This document shows, piece by piece, positions 22,423-32,954 of a DNA stretch of 64,000 nt. Location: the NCBI RefSeq assembly GCF_014066305.1, contig NW_023501049.1, positions 581,001 to 645,000 of the forward strand, given 5' to 3'. The position numbers and the translations under genes are program-made. Below the pieces are notes generated by a model that had not been told where the DNA came from, ran no database searches, and saw only the letters and a program-made list of their open reading frames with translations. Positions within the stretch are counted from its first letter, which is position 1, and each line of letters starts with the position of its first letter. Source of the DNA: Letharia columbiana. Its lineage: Eukaryota; Ascomycota; Lecanoromycetes; Lecanorales; Parmeliaceae.

Positions 22423-23199
22423 ATGGTGCTCAAGAGACTTTTTGCGCTCTTCTTCCGGCCCGATGAAACCAAGAGCGCATCAACTTCGGGTAAGAGTAAT
22501 CGAAGCTCATGGACTCTCCTTCCCGAAGGGCAACGAGCGACATCTGAACGTGGTCCGAGTGAGGAAACGGACGAAAGGAGACCCGCAACCACGCCATCAG
22601 CGGATAATTATGTACGACTGTGCCCTCACGAAACTCTGTCCTTCAAGCGTGCACAACGGATTCTCTCCTTGTACGGCCAGGGAGACATCCACCCAACCAT
22701 GGATGCATTCACGTCAGCTCCGCAGCTCCACCATAGCGAGCTATCCGGAGGCGAGTTTGGACGTCGTAAACATCCCCGGCTCTGTAAACAAGACCCCAGC
22801 GGCTATGATGTCCTTCAAGCAACCAGCGACTATGGCTTCGAAAAGGGCCTTATATTGAACATCCGTTGGCAATTGAGCTTCAAGGCCCACCCAGAGCTTT
22901 TGAAGTCAGTGGAATGTCTCCAGCAATTCTTGGACTCTTGCGACATTTCTCTATGTCCGCATAAAAATTTGAGCGACGAGGAGATAGCCTTCAAAACCTT
23001 CTACTCCTTGAAGCCACCGACAGATCCGATCGAGAAATTCGAGATTGCGTCAATGAAAATTAAAGGGTGCGATCAATGCGGCACTGATTTCTGGGTATCG
23101 GGAAGGGATGACAAGAAATGTCGAGTAGAGACGTTCAGATATCTGGGTACAATTGAAACTGTGGATGACAAGCAGTGGCTCGCTCAATGTAGCGACTAG
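22423..23199 (+). CDS. Unrecognised Cys-motif protein, tandem family copy 2
   Basis: 258 residues, single exon. The start at 22423 was chosen over an in-frame ATG at 22348 because alignment by eye with copies 1 and 3 places the short basic helix (MVLKRLFALFFR) at the N-terminus. Family landmarks are present: CPHETLSFKR (Cys 67), an Ile-Arg-Trp-Gln-Leu strand, CPHKNLSDEE, CDQCGTDF and QWLAQC at the end. It lacks most of the low-complexity N-terminal part seen in copy 1. Function is unknown. Protein divergence from its neighbours is high, so the duplications are not recent. Confidence 0.72.
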   Translation: MVLKRLFALFFRPDETKSASTSGKSNRSSWTLLPEGQRATSERGPSEETDERRPATTPSADNYVRLCPHETLSFKRAQRILSLYGQGDIHPTMDAFTSAPQLHHSELSGGEFGRRKHPRLCKQDPSGYDVLQATSDYGFEKGLILNIRWQLSFKAHPELLKSVECLQQFLDSCDISLCPHKNLSDEEIAFKTFYSLKPPTDPIEKFEIASMKIKGCDQCGTDFWVSGRDDKKCRVETFRYLGTIETVDDKQWLAQCSD

Positions 23200-23524
23200 G
23201 AAACCTGTTTGACTGCGCTGTGAGAGAAAGACGTGGAACTCGACGCAAAAGGTTCGACACGAAGCCTATCACTAAATATTGTATATATATAGAAGAGCGG
23301 AAAATGACACTTTAGCACAGACTCTGCCTATGACTCTGTGCAGGAGGAGTCGGTGGTTCATGCTGGGGAGTCATACTTGCCAAGAACATTCGAGAGAAGC
23401 AAAATAATGGATTAAAATAAGTGCAGTTTCAAGGATGGAGAAGAAGGGGCTTTCCCTTACGCTTCATTTCAACCTCCGAACAAAATTCCCTGACGAGAGA
23501 GCCTGGTGCACCTTCGGTCACAAA
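23200..23524. other. Intergenic region between family copies 2 and 3
   Basis: These 325 bases hold no gene. A TATATATAT tract lies near 23281-23290. An in-frame ATG at 23435 could extend copy 3 by 30 residues, but family comparison does not support it. Confidence 0.5.
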
Positions 23525-24370
23525 ATGGCCCCAACACTGCACAGAAAATTGTTTGACAAAACTCCACAGCGCACAGACGATGAGAGGCTTCCCCCTCCAA
23601 CCCGGAGCTCCAAAAGTTCAGAGACACTTGTGACTGAGGGTTCTGATACTGATATCTATAAGAAACCCTCGAGTGCCGAAGAAAAGGGCCGCAACAAACT
23701 CGATATCAAGACCAGCTGCGTCCAGATTTGCCCTCATGAAACACTAACATTCGAACGCATGAAGCGGATTGTCCACCTGCCATACTTCAGGTACAGCGGA
23801 GACAAGGTTGATGGATTTACTAACGGCTTTGGTCCCTACCATGTGTCGTCAGTGGTGGGAAATCACCTGTGCAAGCCACATCCAAATCGCTTTAGCTCTC
23901 TCAAAGCGAACAGCTTTTACAAATACCAGCGGGGCTATGAAGGAAGTTACGACGGTCTCTTGTTATGCGTCCACTGGACGATGAGTTTCGACGACCACAT
24001 GGATGTTGCGAGTTCCGTTTCCGACTTTCAAAGGTTCTTAGACATATTGGACATACGCCTCTGCCAGCACACGAAGATGAGTGATTCTAGGATCGCCGCA
24101 AAACTTTATAAACTTTGCGATTCAAGTCGTATGGCCCGGGACCCTGTGGAGGCCTATGAGGAAGGGTATCGTGGCTGCATAACCGAGAGATGTAAAGAAT
24201 GTCACACGACATTCGAAACCTATAAGGAGGGGGAGGCATGTCACATCCTGGTGAAGAGATACTTAGGCAAGGGTAGTTCCGCATACGAGAAGCGGTGGTT
24301 GGCTCAATGTGGTGAAAAAAGGCACAGACTGTGGAGTTTTGCGGCTGCATTGCGAAGCTGGAGGACCTGA
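23525..24370 (+). CDS. Unrecognised Cys-motif protein, tandem family copy 3
   Basis: 281 residues, single exon, starting at an ATG that aligns with the starts of copies 1 and 2. Landmarks: CPHETLTFER (Cys 69), a Val-His-Trp-Thr-Met strand, Cys-Gln-His where the others have Cys-Pro-His, CKECHTTF and RWLAQC. It differs from the others by a basic C-terminal tail of about 20 residues after WLAQC. No membrane segment or signal peptide is seen. Role unknown. Confidence 0.72.
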   Translation: MAPTLHRKLFDKTPQRTDDERLPPPTRSSKSSETLVTEGSDTDIYKKPSSAEEKGRNKLDIKTSCVQICPHETLTFERMKRIVHLPYFRYSGDKVDGFTNGFGPYHVSSVVGNHLCKPHPNRFSSLKANSFYKYQRGYEGSYDGLLLCVHWTMSFDDHMDVASSVSDFQRFLDILDIRLCQHTKMSDSRIAAKLYKLCDSSRMARDPVEAYEEGYRGCITERCKECHTTFETYKEGEACHILVKRYLGKGSSAYEKRWLAQCGEKRHRLWSFAAALRSWRT

Positions 24371-24638
24371 GATGGTAGCGGATGTAATGAAACTACGCGG
24401 TGTAGATAGGAATCCGATACCTGGTAGATAGACTCAATGTATCTTATCATTCCAGAGTGTGGAAGATGGAGAAATCGCCTGGTGCTCATGTCACTTCTCT
24501 ATCTGTAAGGCTGAGCAAGCCGCCAAGACGCTAAGCGAGACCACGCACCAAACCCTTCCGTCGACAAATGTACGCCTCGATCAAAGCACTCGCAACCACA
24601 AAACTTCTCTCTCCGCAACCCCCAAATCTACGGCAACC
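24371..24638. promoter_or_regulatory. Upstream region of the ribosomal protein gene
   Basis: The 268 bases between copy 3 and eS21 hold no gene. The last part is C/A-rich and pyrimidine-rich, as expected for a ribosomal protein promoter. No individual element is called. Confidence 0.45.
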
Positions 24639-25016
24639 ATGGAGAACGACAAAGGCGAGCTCGTCGACCTGTACGTCCACCCTCTCTTTCCTCCTCACCC
24701 ATTCCCCAATCTCCACCCCATTCCCCGCCCCATCCCTCAGGACCACACCAGCTAACAGAACCCCCCCCTTTCACAAACCAGTTACGTCCCCCGCAAATGC
24801 TCCGCGACCAACCGCATCATCAAAGCCAAAGACCACGCGTCCGTGCAAATCTCCGTCGGCAAGGTCGACGAGAACGGGCGCTACACGGGGGAAAACCAAG
24901 TCTACGCGCTGTGTGGGTTCGTAAGGGCCATGGGCGAGGGCGATGACAGTTTGAACCGGCTGGCGCAGAGGGACGGGCTGGTGAAGAACGTGTGGACTGG
25001 AAGTTCGCAGCGGTAG
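24639..25016 (+). CDS. RPS21: 40S ribosomal protein eS21 (Rps21)
   Basis: Small-subunit ribosomal protein needed for 18S rRNA maturation. Two exons: 24639-24670 (32 bases) and 24782-25016. The 111 bp intron has a GTACGT donor and an ACCAG acceptor. The product is 88 residues, one more than in yeast. The family signature is clear: [18 protein letters not shown], then [14 protein letters not shown], a VDENGRY turn and a C-terminal [13 protein letters not shown]. The very short first exon is easy to miss in automated annotation. Confidence 0.96.
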
Positions 25017-25696
25017 AGGCGTGTGTGACGGAATGGGAGGGGCGGGGAGGTGAGTGTGAGGATTCATGGGTTGGAGGGGGGAATTGGCTGACGGTTTGAT
25101 AGGTTAGTGTTGTGGAATGACTGACTGAACGAATGGATGGTTCGATGGGGATGTGTGATGGTTCATCGTGCCATGAGGAGGGTCAGATAAACCAGGCAAG
25201 CAACAACAAGCTTCGAACGCCCAAAACCGTCCATCGAAAAGTTCCGCATCAATGAACGTGTCATTAGCGGACTCCTCCATTCCATTCAAAATTCATGCCC
25301 TGCCTTCCAATGCAATTCCCTGTCTCTGCTTCAAATCATTTTCTCCGCACCCTAATCGGCCATCCATCGCAGGCAGCACGAACCCACCTCGTGGGATCGT
25401 CTCCTCTTCTCTCCTTTCTCATTTTCCCCATGAGTCAAGAGAAAGATTTTACAGGCCGTAGATGACATTTGCAATGCAAGCTCGCCTATGAAGAGATAGG
25501 GTCTTTAAGCTCACAAGTCCTATCACAGATACGGGCGGGACAATCATATTAATGCTCGAGGATATGGATGTTTTGAACGAGAAATTTCTAGGCTGGTAGA
25601 GAGAACAATATTTGTACACTGGTATCAAGTCTCATAATTGGACAGTGGTATAGCAAATAGCATCCATGATTTGGGCAGCATTTGGCTCCCAATCTG
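25017..25696. other. Convergent 3' flanks
   Basis: 680 bases between convergent genes. No supported gene, repeat or RNA is seen; both 3' UTRs must lie here. Confidence 0.5.
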
Positions 25697-27682
25697 TCAA
25701 GCCGTGTCTCTCCCCAATCCTTCCTTATACCTCTTCAGACACCTCTCCCTACTCTCCTTATGATCGACGCACATCTTAGGATACCCTGCTTTCTCTGCTG
25801 CCTTCGTTGCCTTTCTGCCATAAGGGTCATGTATCGCCTTCCCTTCTATCCCTTCCAACTCCTTGACCCATTTTCTGATGTATTCCCCGTCAGCATCAAA
25901 TCTTTCACTCTGCAACAGGGGATTGAAGATCCTGAAATACGGTTGCGGATCTACCCCGGTTGAGGCACTGAAGCCCCATCCGCCGTTATTTGAAGCGAAG
26001 TCACCGTCGATGAGATGTTCCATGAAATATCGCTCGCCCATGCGCCAGTCAATGAGCAGGTCCTTTGCAAGGAACGAGGCAACGGCCATACGGGCACGAT
26101 TGTGCATGTAGCCAGTATGGTTCAATTGGCGCATGGCAGCGTCGATAAAAGGATAGCCTGTCATTCCGGTGCACCACTTCTGGAAGAGCTCGTTGTTGTA
26201 CTCCCATTGGATGTTGGTATACTCGGGCTTGAAGGGCTTGTTCATGCACACGTATGGCCAGTGGGCAAGGACATGCTTATAAAAATCTCTCCAAGCCACC
26301 TCTGAAATCCACCCAACAATACCCTTTTCACCTCCGTCAAGCTTCTTGGTGCTATTGGCATCCCTCGCAGCGGCTACCGCAGTCCTTGCACTGAGCGTCC
26401 CAGAAGAGAGGTGAACACTGACTATTGCTGTACTGTTACCTGCAGGAATGTTCCTCGCGTCTGCGTAATGGTGAACTTTCTCCGAGAGAAACTTACCCAA
26501 CCGCTCTCGTGCCTCATGCTCGCCAGGCGGCCACATGCTTCGAAAACGTTTCTTCTCTTCATCAGTGAGATTTTTATTCTCTGGCGCCTCCGGTATCTCG
26601 CACTCGAACAAATCCTTGAAATTTCTTCGAGCATCCTCGGGGTTCTTGTTCGGAGGATCGAAAAGGTCGAGCTGATGAGGATGCGTGTGCAGATATGCAA
26701 GCCAGGCGCGGAACCATGGAGAGTACACCGAATACTGGTTTCCGGTACCGCTCGAGAGCTCACCAGGAGCAACCACGCATGTGTCCGGGACTGCATGTAC
26801 TGCAACGCCGTTACTCACCCCAGTTCTGGTCATCAATGCTTCCCGTCGCAGTTCGTCGACTTCATACTCGATATTCGTGTAGAGATGGCTCGCGCCCCAT
26901 TTTTCACATAATTCGAAGATGCGATTTGGTATCGCTTTGCGCTTTGCCACTGTCTCGACATACAGCGGTATATCTAATTGCGCTAGATCCTCCTTGAGAA
27001 CCTCTAGTGTCCTGAGGACGAAGTCCACACGCACAGCGCTGGTCACATGCGCCTTGTAGTCTTGCGGTGATACAATATGTATGCATATCAACGGCACGCT
27101 CCTGCTCTTCGCCTTTGCCGACGCCAAATGCAAGGCCTTGTTGTCTGTGATCCGTAAATCGCACTTGAACCAATGCACTACAGCGTCTTTGACTCGGGTC
27201 TTGTCCCGCTCGGACTGGGTTTCTCTCTGGGCCTCTTCGAAGGTCTCGATTGGACGTTCAATTGCACTCGTGTTGTACTGCTTGCATCGCTCGTTTTCCA
27301 TTTCCGGAGGATAGAATTGGCGGTCAACAATGTCGTATTCCTCTTGTGGCGAGTCGTTGTAGCCCGGAATATCACTCTTCGCCTTCTTGCTGGGACTGTC
27401 CCCAACGCCATGTGCTTTTCGCTTGGCGCAATTTGCGGCAACTTGAGAGGGGACCATCCTGTATATGGCTGAAGTTTTGTAGGATCGTTGTTGAGATATT
27501 GGAAGTGATTGGCGTGAGGGTTTGAAAGGTAGGACTACGGCTTTGATGCACAATTGGAATGGCGCAGTCGCTGAAAGATGGCGTAGAGTCATACAGATTT
27601 CAAGTAAAACAAGCACAGATCTATGAAGACGACGGTACTGAAAAAGCGACGAATCAAAATCTTTCTTTTTGACGAGCACCAT
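25697..27682 (-). CDS. phr1: Deoxyribodipyrimidine photolyase (class I CPD photolyase)
   Basis: Light-driven repair enzyme that splits cyclobutane pyrimidine dimers using FAD and an antenna cofactor. Single exon, 661 residues from ATG 27682. The photolyase domain begins near residue 165 (VVHWFKCDLRITDN) and the FAD-binding half follows. Signatures: WISEVAWRDFYKHVL, MTGYPFIDAAMRQL, YMHNRARM, KDLLIDWR-x-GERYF, NNGGWGFSASTGVD and PYFRIFNP. The first 75 residues are basic and hydrophobic with Arg and Ser and resemble a mitochondrial leader. An in-frame ATG at 27457 (residue 76) is followed by KRKAHG and PSKKAKSD, a likely bipartite nuclear signal. So the gene may supply both mitochondria and nucleus, as reported for yeast PHR1; this is inference. 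Residue 31 is another possible start. A (6-4) photolyase is unlikely because the active-site segment is HNRARM and not His-His type. Confidence 0.93.
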   Translation of the reverse strand: MVLVKKKDFDSSLFQYRRLHRSVLVLLEICMTLRHLSATAPFQLCIKAVVLPFKPSRQSLPISQQRSYKTSAIYRMVPSQVAANCAKRKAHGVGDSPSKKAKSDIPGYNDSPQEEYDIVDRQFYPPEMENERCKQYNTSAIERPIETFEEAQRETQSERDKTRVKDAVVHWFKCDLRITDNKALHLASAKAKSRSVPLICIHIVSPQDYKAHVTSAVRVDFVLRTLEVLKEDLAQLDIPLYVETVAKRKAIPNRIFELCEKWGASHLYTNIEYEVDELRREALMTRTGVSNGVAVHAVPDTCVVAPGELSSGTGNQYSVYSPWFRAWLAYLHTHPHQLDLFDPPNKNPEDARRNFKDLFECEIPEAPENKNLTDEEKKRFRSMWPPGEHEARERLGKFLSEKVHHYADARNIPAGNSTAIVSVHLSSGTLSARTAVAAARDANSTKKLDGGEKGIVGWISEVAWRDFYKHVLAHWPYVCMNKPFKPEYTNIQWEYNNELFQKWCTGMTGYPFIDAAMRQLNHTGYMHNRARMAVASFLAKDLLIDWRMGERYFMEHLIDGDFASNNGGWGFSASTGVDPQPYFRIFNPLLQSERFDADGEYIRKWVKELEGIEGKAIHDPYGRKATKAAEKAGYPKMCVDHKESRERCLKRYKEGLGRDTA

Positions 27683-28171
27683 GCATTAAAGCATCGGCGG
27701 CTATCATGACGTTCTGCCTTTGCTAGCGCCAATCCTCGAAGATGCGCGAGATCTTAGCGGCGTTTACCCCTGAAGGCGGCGCTTTTGACCCCCCATTCCT
27801 GGGTTTTCACGTGTTACTATAGTACTTGAAGCTTCACTTCGTCTTTGAACTTGAATTTGTCTGACTTCATTCATTATTTATTGCATGCACTCGACTAGAT
27901 TCCCAAACTGCCTAGCCCCTAATTCACAATCATTCCGTCCCGAACAACATCTAGCTGACTCCAACCCACATTGAACATTAAGTGGGGCGACCGCACATGA
28001 CCTGAACGCCTCATCGCCTGAGCCGCGAGACCCAGCGCCATCAACCATCCATGAGATCAGGGTGTAGAGGGTGGACTCGCGGGTAGTCGGAGCTCCTGGG
28101 GGGCTTGGATTGCGAATTCGGGGCCTGCCAAGGGTGCAACAGGGTATGACCCTGGACTGAATTGCCATTGT
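27683..28171. other. Photolyase upstream region
   Basis: About 490 bases without a supported gene. The photolyase promoter is expected within the first few hundred. No regulatory element is called with confidence. Confidence 0.45.
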
Positions 28172-28650
28172 TTAGTTGTCTTTCCTACATGAAGAGAACC
28201 GAACAACGTACGCAGAAGGTGCGGCGGTGGCCCATAAACGTTGAGCGGAGTATGTTGCTCGTGCTTTGGCTACGACATTGTTTTCGAGGCTGTCGCGAAC
28301 TTCTGTTGTCAATGCTTTTCTCGGAGTCAGTATTGCCGATTCGAGGCGTTGCGTGGAGCCTTGGAACTTGTCTACAGAGTAGAGACTCCCAAGACATGTT
28401 TCAAGACTCAACATTTGGTGCAAAGGAGGAAAGATGGACTCCGAAGATACATACCATCATTGGGCCGTTTGAACTTCTCCACAAGCTCTATGACGTCCAA
28501 ATCCCGCTTGCCGCACCATTCGGCAATCGGTCTCTGGATCGACTCAGCACGCATCTGATATACTTCTGTACGCTGGACAAGAGTATAGATAGCTTGCAGC
28601 TCTGAACGGCTCAAGGTTATCTTCTTCTCTGGTGTTCCGTAGTTATCCAT
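28172..28650 (-). CDS. Small two-exon gene of unknown function
   Basis: Two exons on the minus strand: 28650-28455 and 28371-28172. The 83 bp intron has a GTATGT donor and a CTGTAG acceptor, giving 131 residues. The protein is charged and helical with no Cys pattern, signal peptide or membrane segment. It opens MDNYGTPEKKITLSRSEL and has an EWCGKRDLDVIELVEKF segment near the end of exon 1. I recognise no family. The good donor, the coherent frame on both sides and the ATG start support it, but expression or homology is needed to confirm. It is the last gene-like feature before the AT-rich block. Confidence 0.5.
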
Positions 28651-28884
28651 GCTTTCGAGTGTGATTTAGGATGACTGGAGCGAAGTCTGATCTGAACCTC
28701 GTAAGGAAACGTCAGCACGTTATCTCCCTCTCTCAAGAGAGCTCCTAATACTTACTTCCGGTGATTGAGGGTTTGCTGCTGGTGAGTCTGCTGGATGAGT
28801 GAAAGATGTTGAGGAGCCTGAAGAGAAAGATTGAAACCTAGGGGACGCAAATGTTCTTCTATAGGTGAGTGAGCGTCGCCTCAG

Positions 28885-29091
28885 CTGTCTCTGCATAGCT
28901 GAAAGAAGGCGTGCAATCTCGCGGAATAGAGGTCGCCTCGCTCTCGAGACGTTTGGGAATCAGCTGGACCTGCCAAAACATCCATTTGCCTCAACCACCT
29001 CCGCATCACTGGAAGAAGGCTTGCAAATTCGCCGCACAGAGCTCGCCTCAATTTCGAGACTCGTGGGCCTTTGTTGGACATGCCGAGATGC
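28885..29091 (+). repeat. Diverged tandem duplication of about 110 bp with protein-like content
   Basis: Two copies, cores at about 28899-28981 and 29009-29091, are offset by 110 bases and share a further ~15 bases on the left side. They read as related peptides on the + strand: LKEGVQSRGIEVASLSRRLG and LEEGLQIRRTELASISRLVG, each followed by Trp-Thr-Cys. Because 110 is not a multiple of three, the copies lie in different frames, so no single open frame covers both. It is probably a relic of a repetitive coding gene; the source is unknown. Confidence 0.5.
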
Positions 29092-29740
29092 TCTTCTTCT
29101 TGTCGTGAAGGACCTGGGCAATATTGAGGCAGACCAGAAAAATCTATGCCGTGGCTCAGCCATTTCGTTTGCGATATCGTTTCAAAATCGAAGCTCTTGA
29201 CGCACAAATGGATCTCTTGAAGCATTCATGTTTCAGCCTTAGACGAGTGCTGACCGACGGTTGCGGCCAACATTATTGGCTCAGCCACTTACTCTACGAC
29301 GTCACTCTGATACCAATTAGGTTAGAGGCTCTGTAGGAGGCCCAATTAGGTGCGTAACTCACTGACTGTATTGAGCGATGTCTCGGACACAGGCTTCGGG
29401 TGCGAGGAAGGATATCAATCACGAAATAGGTTAAGATATCCCTTAAAGAAGTCCCCGGACGTAGATACACAATCCAATCTTGTTGACTCTCACATTCATT
29501 ATCTGCTGAATCTTGGATAATTAACCTTTTACGAAGGTTGGTCAGAAATTCCTAAACCCTCTTTGTCTCTGCCAACACAAGTCCTTGGTATGTAAGTTCT
29601 AAAGCACCCCGGATTGACGGACTGTATTGGGGCATGTCGCAGGACTTGGGTAACGACTGGGTTAAGGGTCTATTGCACTTCGAGCTGGTGACTTACTCAC
29701 TACATCAATTGATGTTCTCGAGTACATAGCTAAGGGTAGA
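29092..29740. other. Transition from gene-bearing DNA to the AT-rich block
   Basis: No gene is seen. Composition shifts toward AT. Two similar segments (near 29,349-29,460 and 29,610-29,670) share a pattern of GACTGTATTG and GTCTCGGACAC/GTCGCAGGACT with GGTTAAG, indicating a short diverged repeat. Confidence 0.35.
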
Positions 29741-29799
29741 TTCTTCCCCTTAAAATATATATATTAACTCTTAAGAAGTTTTATCATATATTAAGAGAC

Positions 29800-30400
29800 G
29801 TAATACACGTATATCTTCTTTTAATATATATATACCCTCTTTAAATATATATATACCCTCTTTAAATATATATATATCCTCTTTAAATTCGATTAGTTTC
29901 CGCGTAATCGCTAGCTATATAGAGTATAAAATCTATATATAGTCGAAGTACGAGTAACGAAATAAATAGAGAGATAGTCGATAGCGAGATAAATATAATA
30001 CGTTAGTCTATAGTAAGAAAATAAGATTATATTTATAATCTTTTAACTATAGAAAGATTAGATATTAATAAATAATAAACGTATTTCTAATAGTAATAAG
30101 AGAGAGTAATTAGCTAATTAGCTATGATCATAAAAGAATAATTTAAAAATCTTATTATTTAACGATTTAAAATCGTTTAATCTTTTAAACTTTATTAGAA
30201 TAAATCTAAGAAAACTTATTTACTATTATTAAGAGTCTCGATAATATTTTCTAAAAAGCTATATATAAGATTTATATCTTATATAACTAGCGATTACGCG
30301 AAAGCTAATCGAATTTAAAAAGAGTATATATATATTTAAAGAGAGTATATATATATTAAAAGAAGATATACGTATATTAAAAGAAAGTATACGTATATTA
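29800..30400. repeat. Inverted-repeat (foldback) element, about 600 bp
   Basis: The left arm (about 29,800-29,935) and right arm (about 30,245-30,400) are reverse complements with modest mismatch. They share the core CGATTAG-TT-CGCGTAATCGCTAG and flanking CTCTTTAAATATATAT units. The ~310 bp middle has no frame. The shape is that of a non-autonomous DNA element, mutated by RIP. Exact ends and a target-site duplication were not resolved. Confidence 0.55.
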
Positions 30401-30599
30401 TATTTTTATATTAATTTCTATTATAATAGTCTACGTTATATCTAAGTATAAATTTAAAAAGAATATATATAAAGTAAGATATTTATTATAGTCTCTAAGC
30501 TCTTTATATTCTCTATATTCTCTATACTCTCTATACTCTCTATACTCTTTATATACTTTATACTTTTTCTACTCTTTATATTTTATTCTATATATTCTA

Positions 30600-30835
30600 T
30601 TACGAGCGTATTCTTAATATATTACTACTTAGCTCTATAGTCTAATATCTTAGCGAAGATATCTTCTATTATATTATATCTTCTTTTTATCTATATAATT
30701 CGATAGTCTTATTACGAGCGTATTCTTAATATATTATTTAATACTTAGCTCTATAGTCTAATATCTTAATAAAGATATCTTCTATTATATTATATCTTCT
30801 TTTTATCTATATAATTCGATAGTCGTATTATTCTT
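30600..30835. repeat. Two tandem units of about 120 bp (also present near 31,860 and 34,245)
   Basis: Units beginning ATTACGAGCGTATTCTTAAT are repeated at about 30,600 and 30,714, each continuing through CTCTATAGTCTAATATCTTA and ATCTATATAATTCGATAGTC. The same unit recurs at about 31,855-32,000 and 34,243-34,380, where it is the right end of a larger duplicated segment. Confidence 0.6.
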
Positions 30836-31149
30836 AAACTATCTTATTTATATTAATATCGTATCTATACTAGTTCTAATATTATAATAAGACTTCTTTA
30901 TATACTCGACGAAGAGAAATATAATTAAAATCTTACTCTATTCGAATTAGCGAACGAATTTAAAGAAATGCGTTAATAGAGGCTTTAATAAGAAATTAAA
31001 TTAAGCTATTATATTTTTAAATAAGTCTATTAAACGAGTAACTCGATTTTATAGCGAATTAAACTCGATAAATAATAATTAAGAAATAAATAAGATATTA
31101 GATTATTTATACGACTAGCGAATCGAAAGAAATCGCTAATATTATCTTT

Positions 31150-32110
31150 TAAATATCTCTATATTTATTAATAAACGTATAATCTCTTTATTAAATATAT
31201 TAATAATATATATAATAAGTTTATTATAATAGCGACGAAAATAGTCTTAAAACGACTCGATTTAATCTCTTTATTAAGTATATCGATAATATATATAATA
31301 AGTCTATTATAAGAGTATATACGATATTTATATAGTAAGTTTACTATTAAATAATATTTAATATATTCGATTCTTTTTCTATCTTCTTATTATATCTACG
31401 AATTAATAGAGTTAAAATAAAGAATAAAATATAGAATAAACTTAATAATAAGAGTATAAGAGATATAGAATAAATCTATAGTAAATCTTCTAGACTAGGC
31501 TATTAAAAGATATTCGAGATAAATATATACGTTAAATTTTCTTTAATTCTATCGAAGAACTATAGTAAGAAGAAGAACTTAAAGAATCTTATTAGTACGT
31601 AGATAAGATATAGTTAATATCTCTAGAATCTCTATAGAATAATATAGATATAGTAGATATAGATAGCATAGTTAAGATTAATATACGATTCGATATTTTC
31701 GACTACTATTACTATACCTCGATAAATCGTCTTCGATCGAGGTTTATATAGACTATAGATATTTAAAGATATAAAGTAAGTAATAAGCGTATATCTTCGA
31801 TCTATTAATTATAAGAGCTATAACTATTTAAGAGAGAAGAATAGTATTATAAGCGTACTCTTAATATATTACTTAGTACTTAGCTCTATAGTTTAATATC
31901 TTAACGAAGATATCTTCTATTATATTATATCTTCTTCTCACATATATAGTTCGATAGTCTTATTATTCTTAATCTATCTTACTTATATTAATATCGTATT
32001 TATACTAGTTCTAATAAGTCTTATTATTCTTAATCTATCTTACTTATATTAATATCGTATTTATATTAATTCTAATATTATAATAAAGCTTCTTTATATA
32101 TCTCTTAACG
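31150..32110 (+). repeat. Copy 1 of a ~900 bp direct repeat
   Basis: This segment and the one at 33,550-34,425 run in the same order and orientation. They share the ATATATAATAAGTTTACTAT block, TTTTCTTTAATTCTATCGAA, CTCGATAAATCGTCTTCGAT and the GAGCGTATTCTTAAT unit at the right. They are diverged by C-to-T and small indels. It could be part of a retroelement, but no domain was recognised. Confidence 0.6.
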
Positions 32111-32369
32111 AAGAGAATTAATAGATATTTTACTTTCTATTTAAAGTAAGCGATCGAGTCTAATAAAGAAAACGCTAGATAGTTCTATTATATAGAAGCT
32201 CTATTATATATTTAAATTATTAGATATCTATATTATTCGAAAGAATCTATATTAAATAATCTATATTATTAACGATAGTTTAATTTATTAAAAAACGAGT
32301 CTTCTATATCGAATATAAGAAATTCTTTTTCGCTTTACTTCGTTATTATTTGTATATCTAATATATAAG

Positions 32370-32735
32370 ATAGAACTAACTAGAAACCTTGATTTGTATG
32401 TGCAGTCATTATTATTTAGGGTTCTACGTTTTGTTGCCCGCTGAGTCATCGCGGGTAAATATTGCGTCCGACCATAAATCTCGCCCTTCCGCGCCTCCCA
32501 TTATTATAGGTGTACGTTATTCATAGTATACTTTTTGATTTCTATTAAATTTTGAATTTTTTTTAATTTTGAACGTTTTGGGCTTCCGAATTTTAAGAAT
32601 TTTAAATTTGTCTTATAATCTTAAGCGCAAGGAATTCAATATCGCTCCCAAGTTCGCTCCCAAATCGCTCACTTTTACTCGATGCCCCGGCTTATTAAAA
32701 ATCTTGAATTTAATTCATAGGCCTTTACTCGTCTA
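32370..32735 (-). repeat. Dispersed repeat family A, least mutated copy
   Basis: Read on the minus strand it starts CGAGTAAAGGCCTATGAATT, has short direct subrepeats built on GGGAGCGA or GTGAGCGA, then CCTTGCGCTTAAGATTATAA and TTACCCGCGATGA. Unlike its surroundings it still contains many CpA and TpG, so it was inserted late or escaped RIP in part. No coding capacity is seen. It may be a solo LTR or a MITE. Confidence 0.6.
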
Positions 32736-32954
32736 TATTTAATATATTATAAATTCTAACTTAAATTTACTTATATTAATATTAAGATATCTCTCTTTAT
32801 ATCATTAATTATCTATATATTATAACTAGCTCTATCTTATATACGACGATTTATATAATAAATAAATATCTTTATATAATATAATAAGTCTATTATAATA
32901 GCGACGAAAATAGTTTTAAAATAATATATCGATTTCTTTATTAAGTATATTAGT

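Noticed and set aside
30480..30600. Telomere-like or CRISPR-like array (TCTATACTCTCTATACTC tract)
   Set aside because: It is a simple pyrimidine-rich AT microsatellite in RIP DNA; unit spacing is irregular, there are no spacers, and CRISPR is not expected in a fungus.
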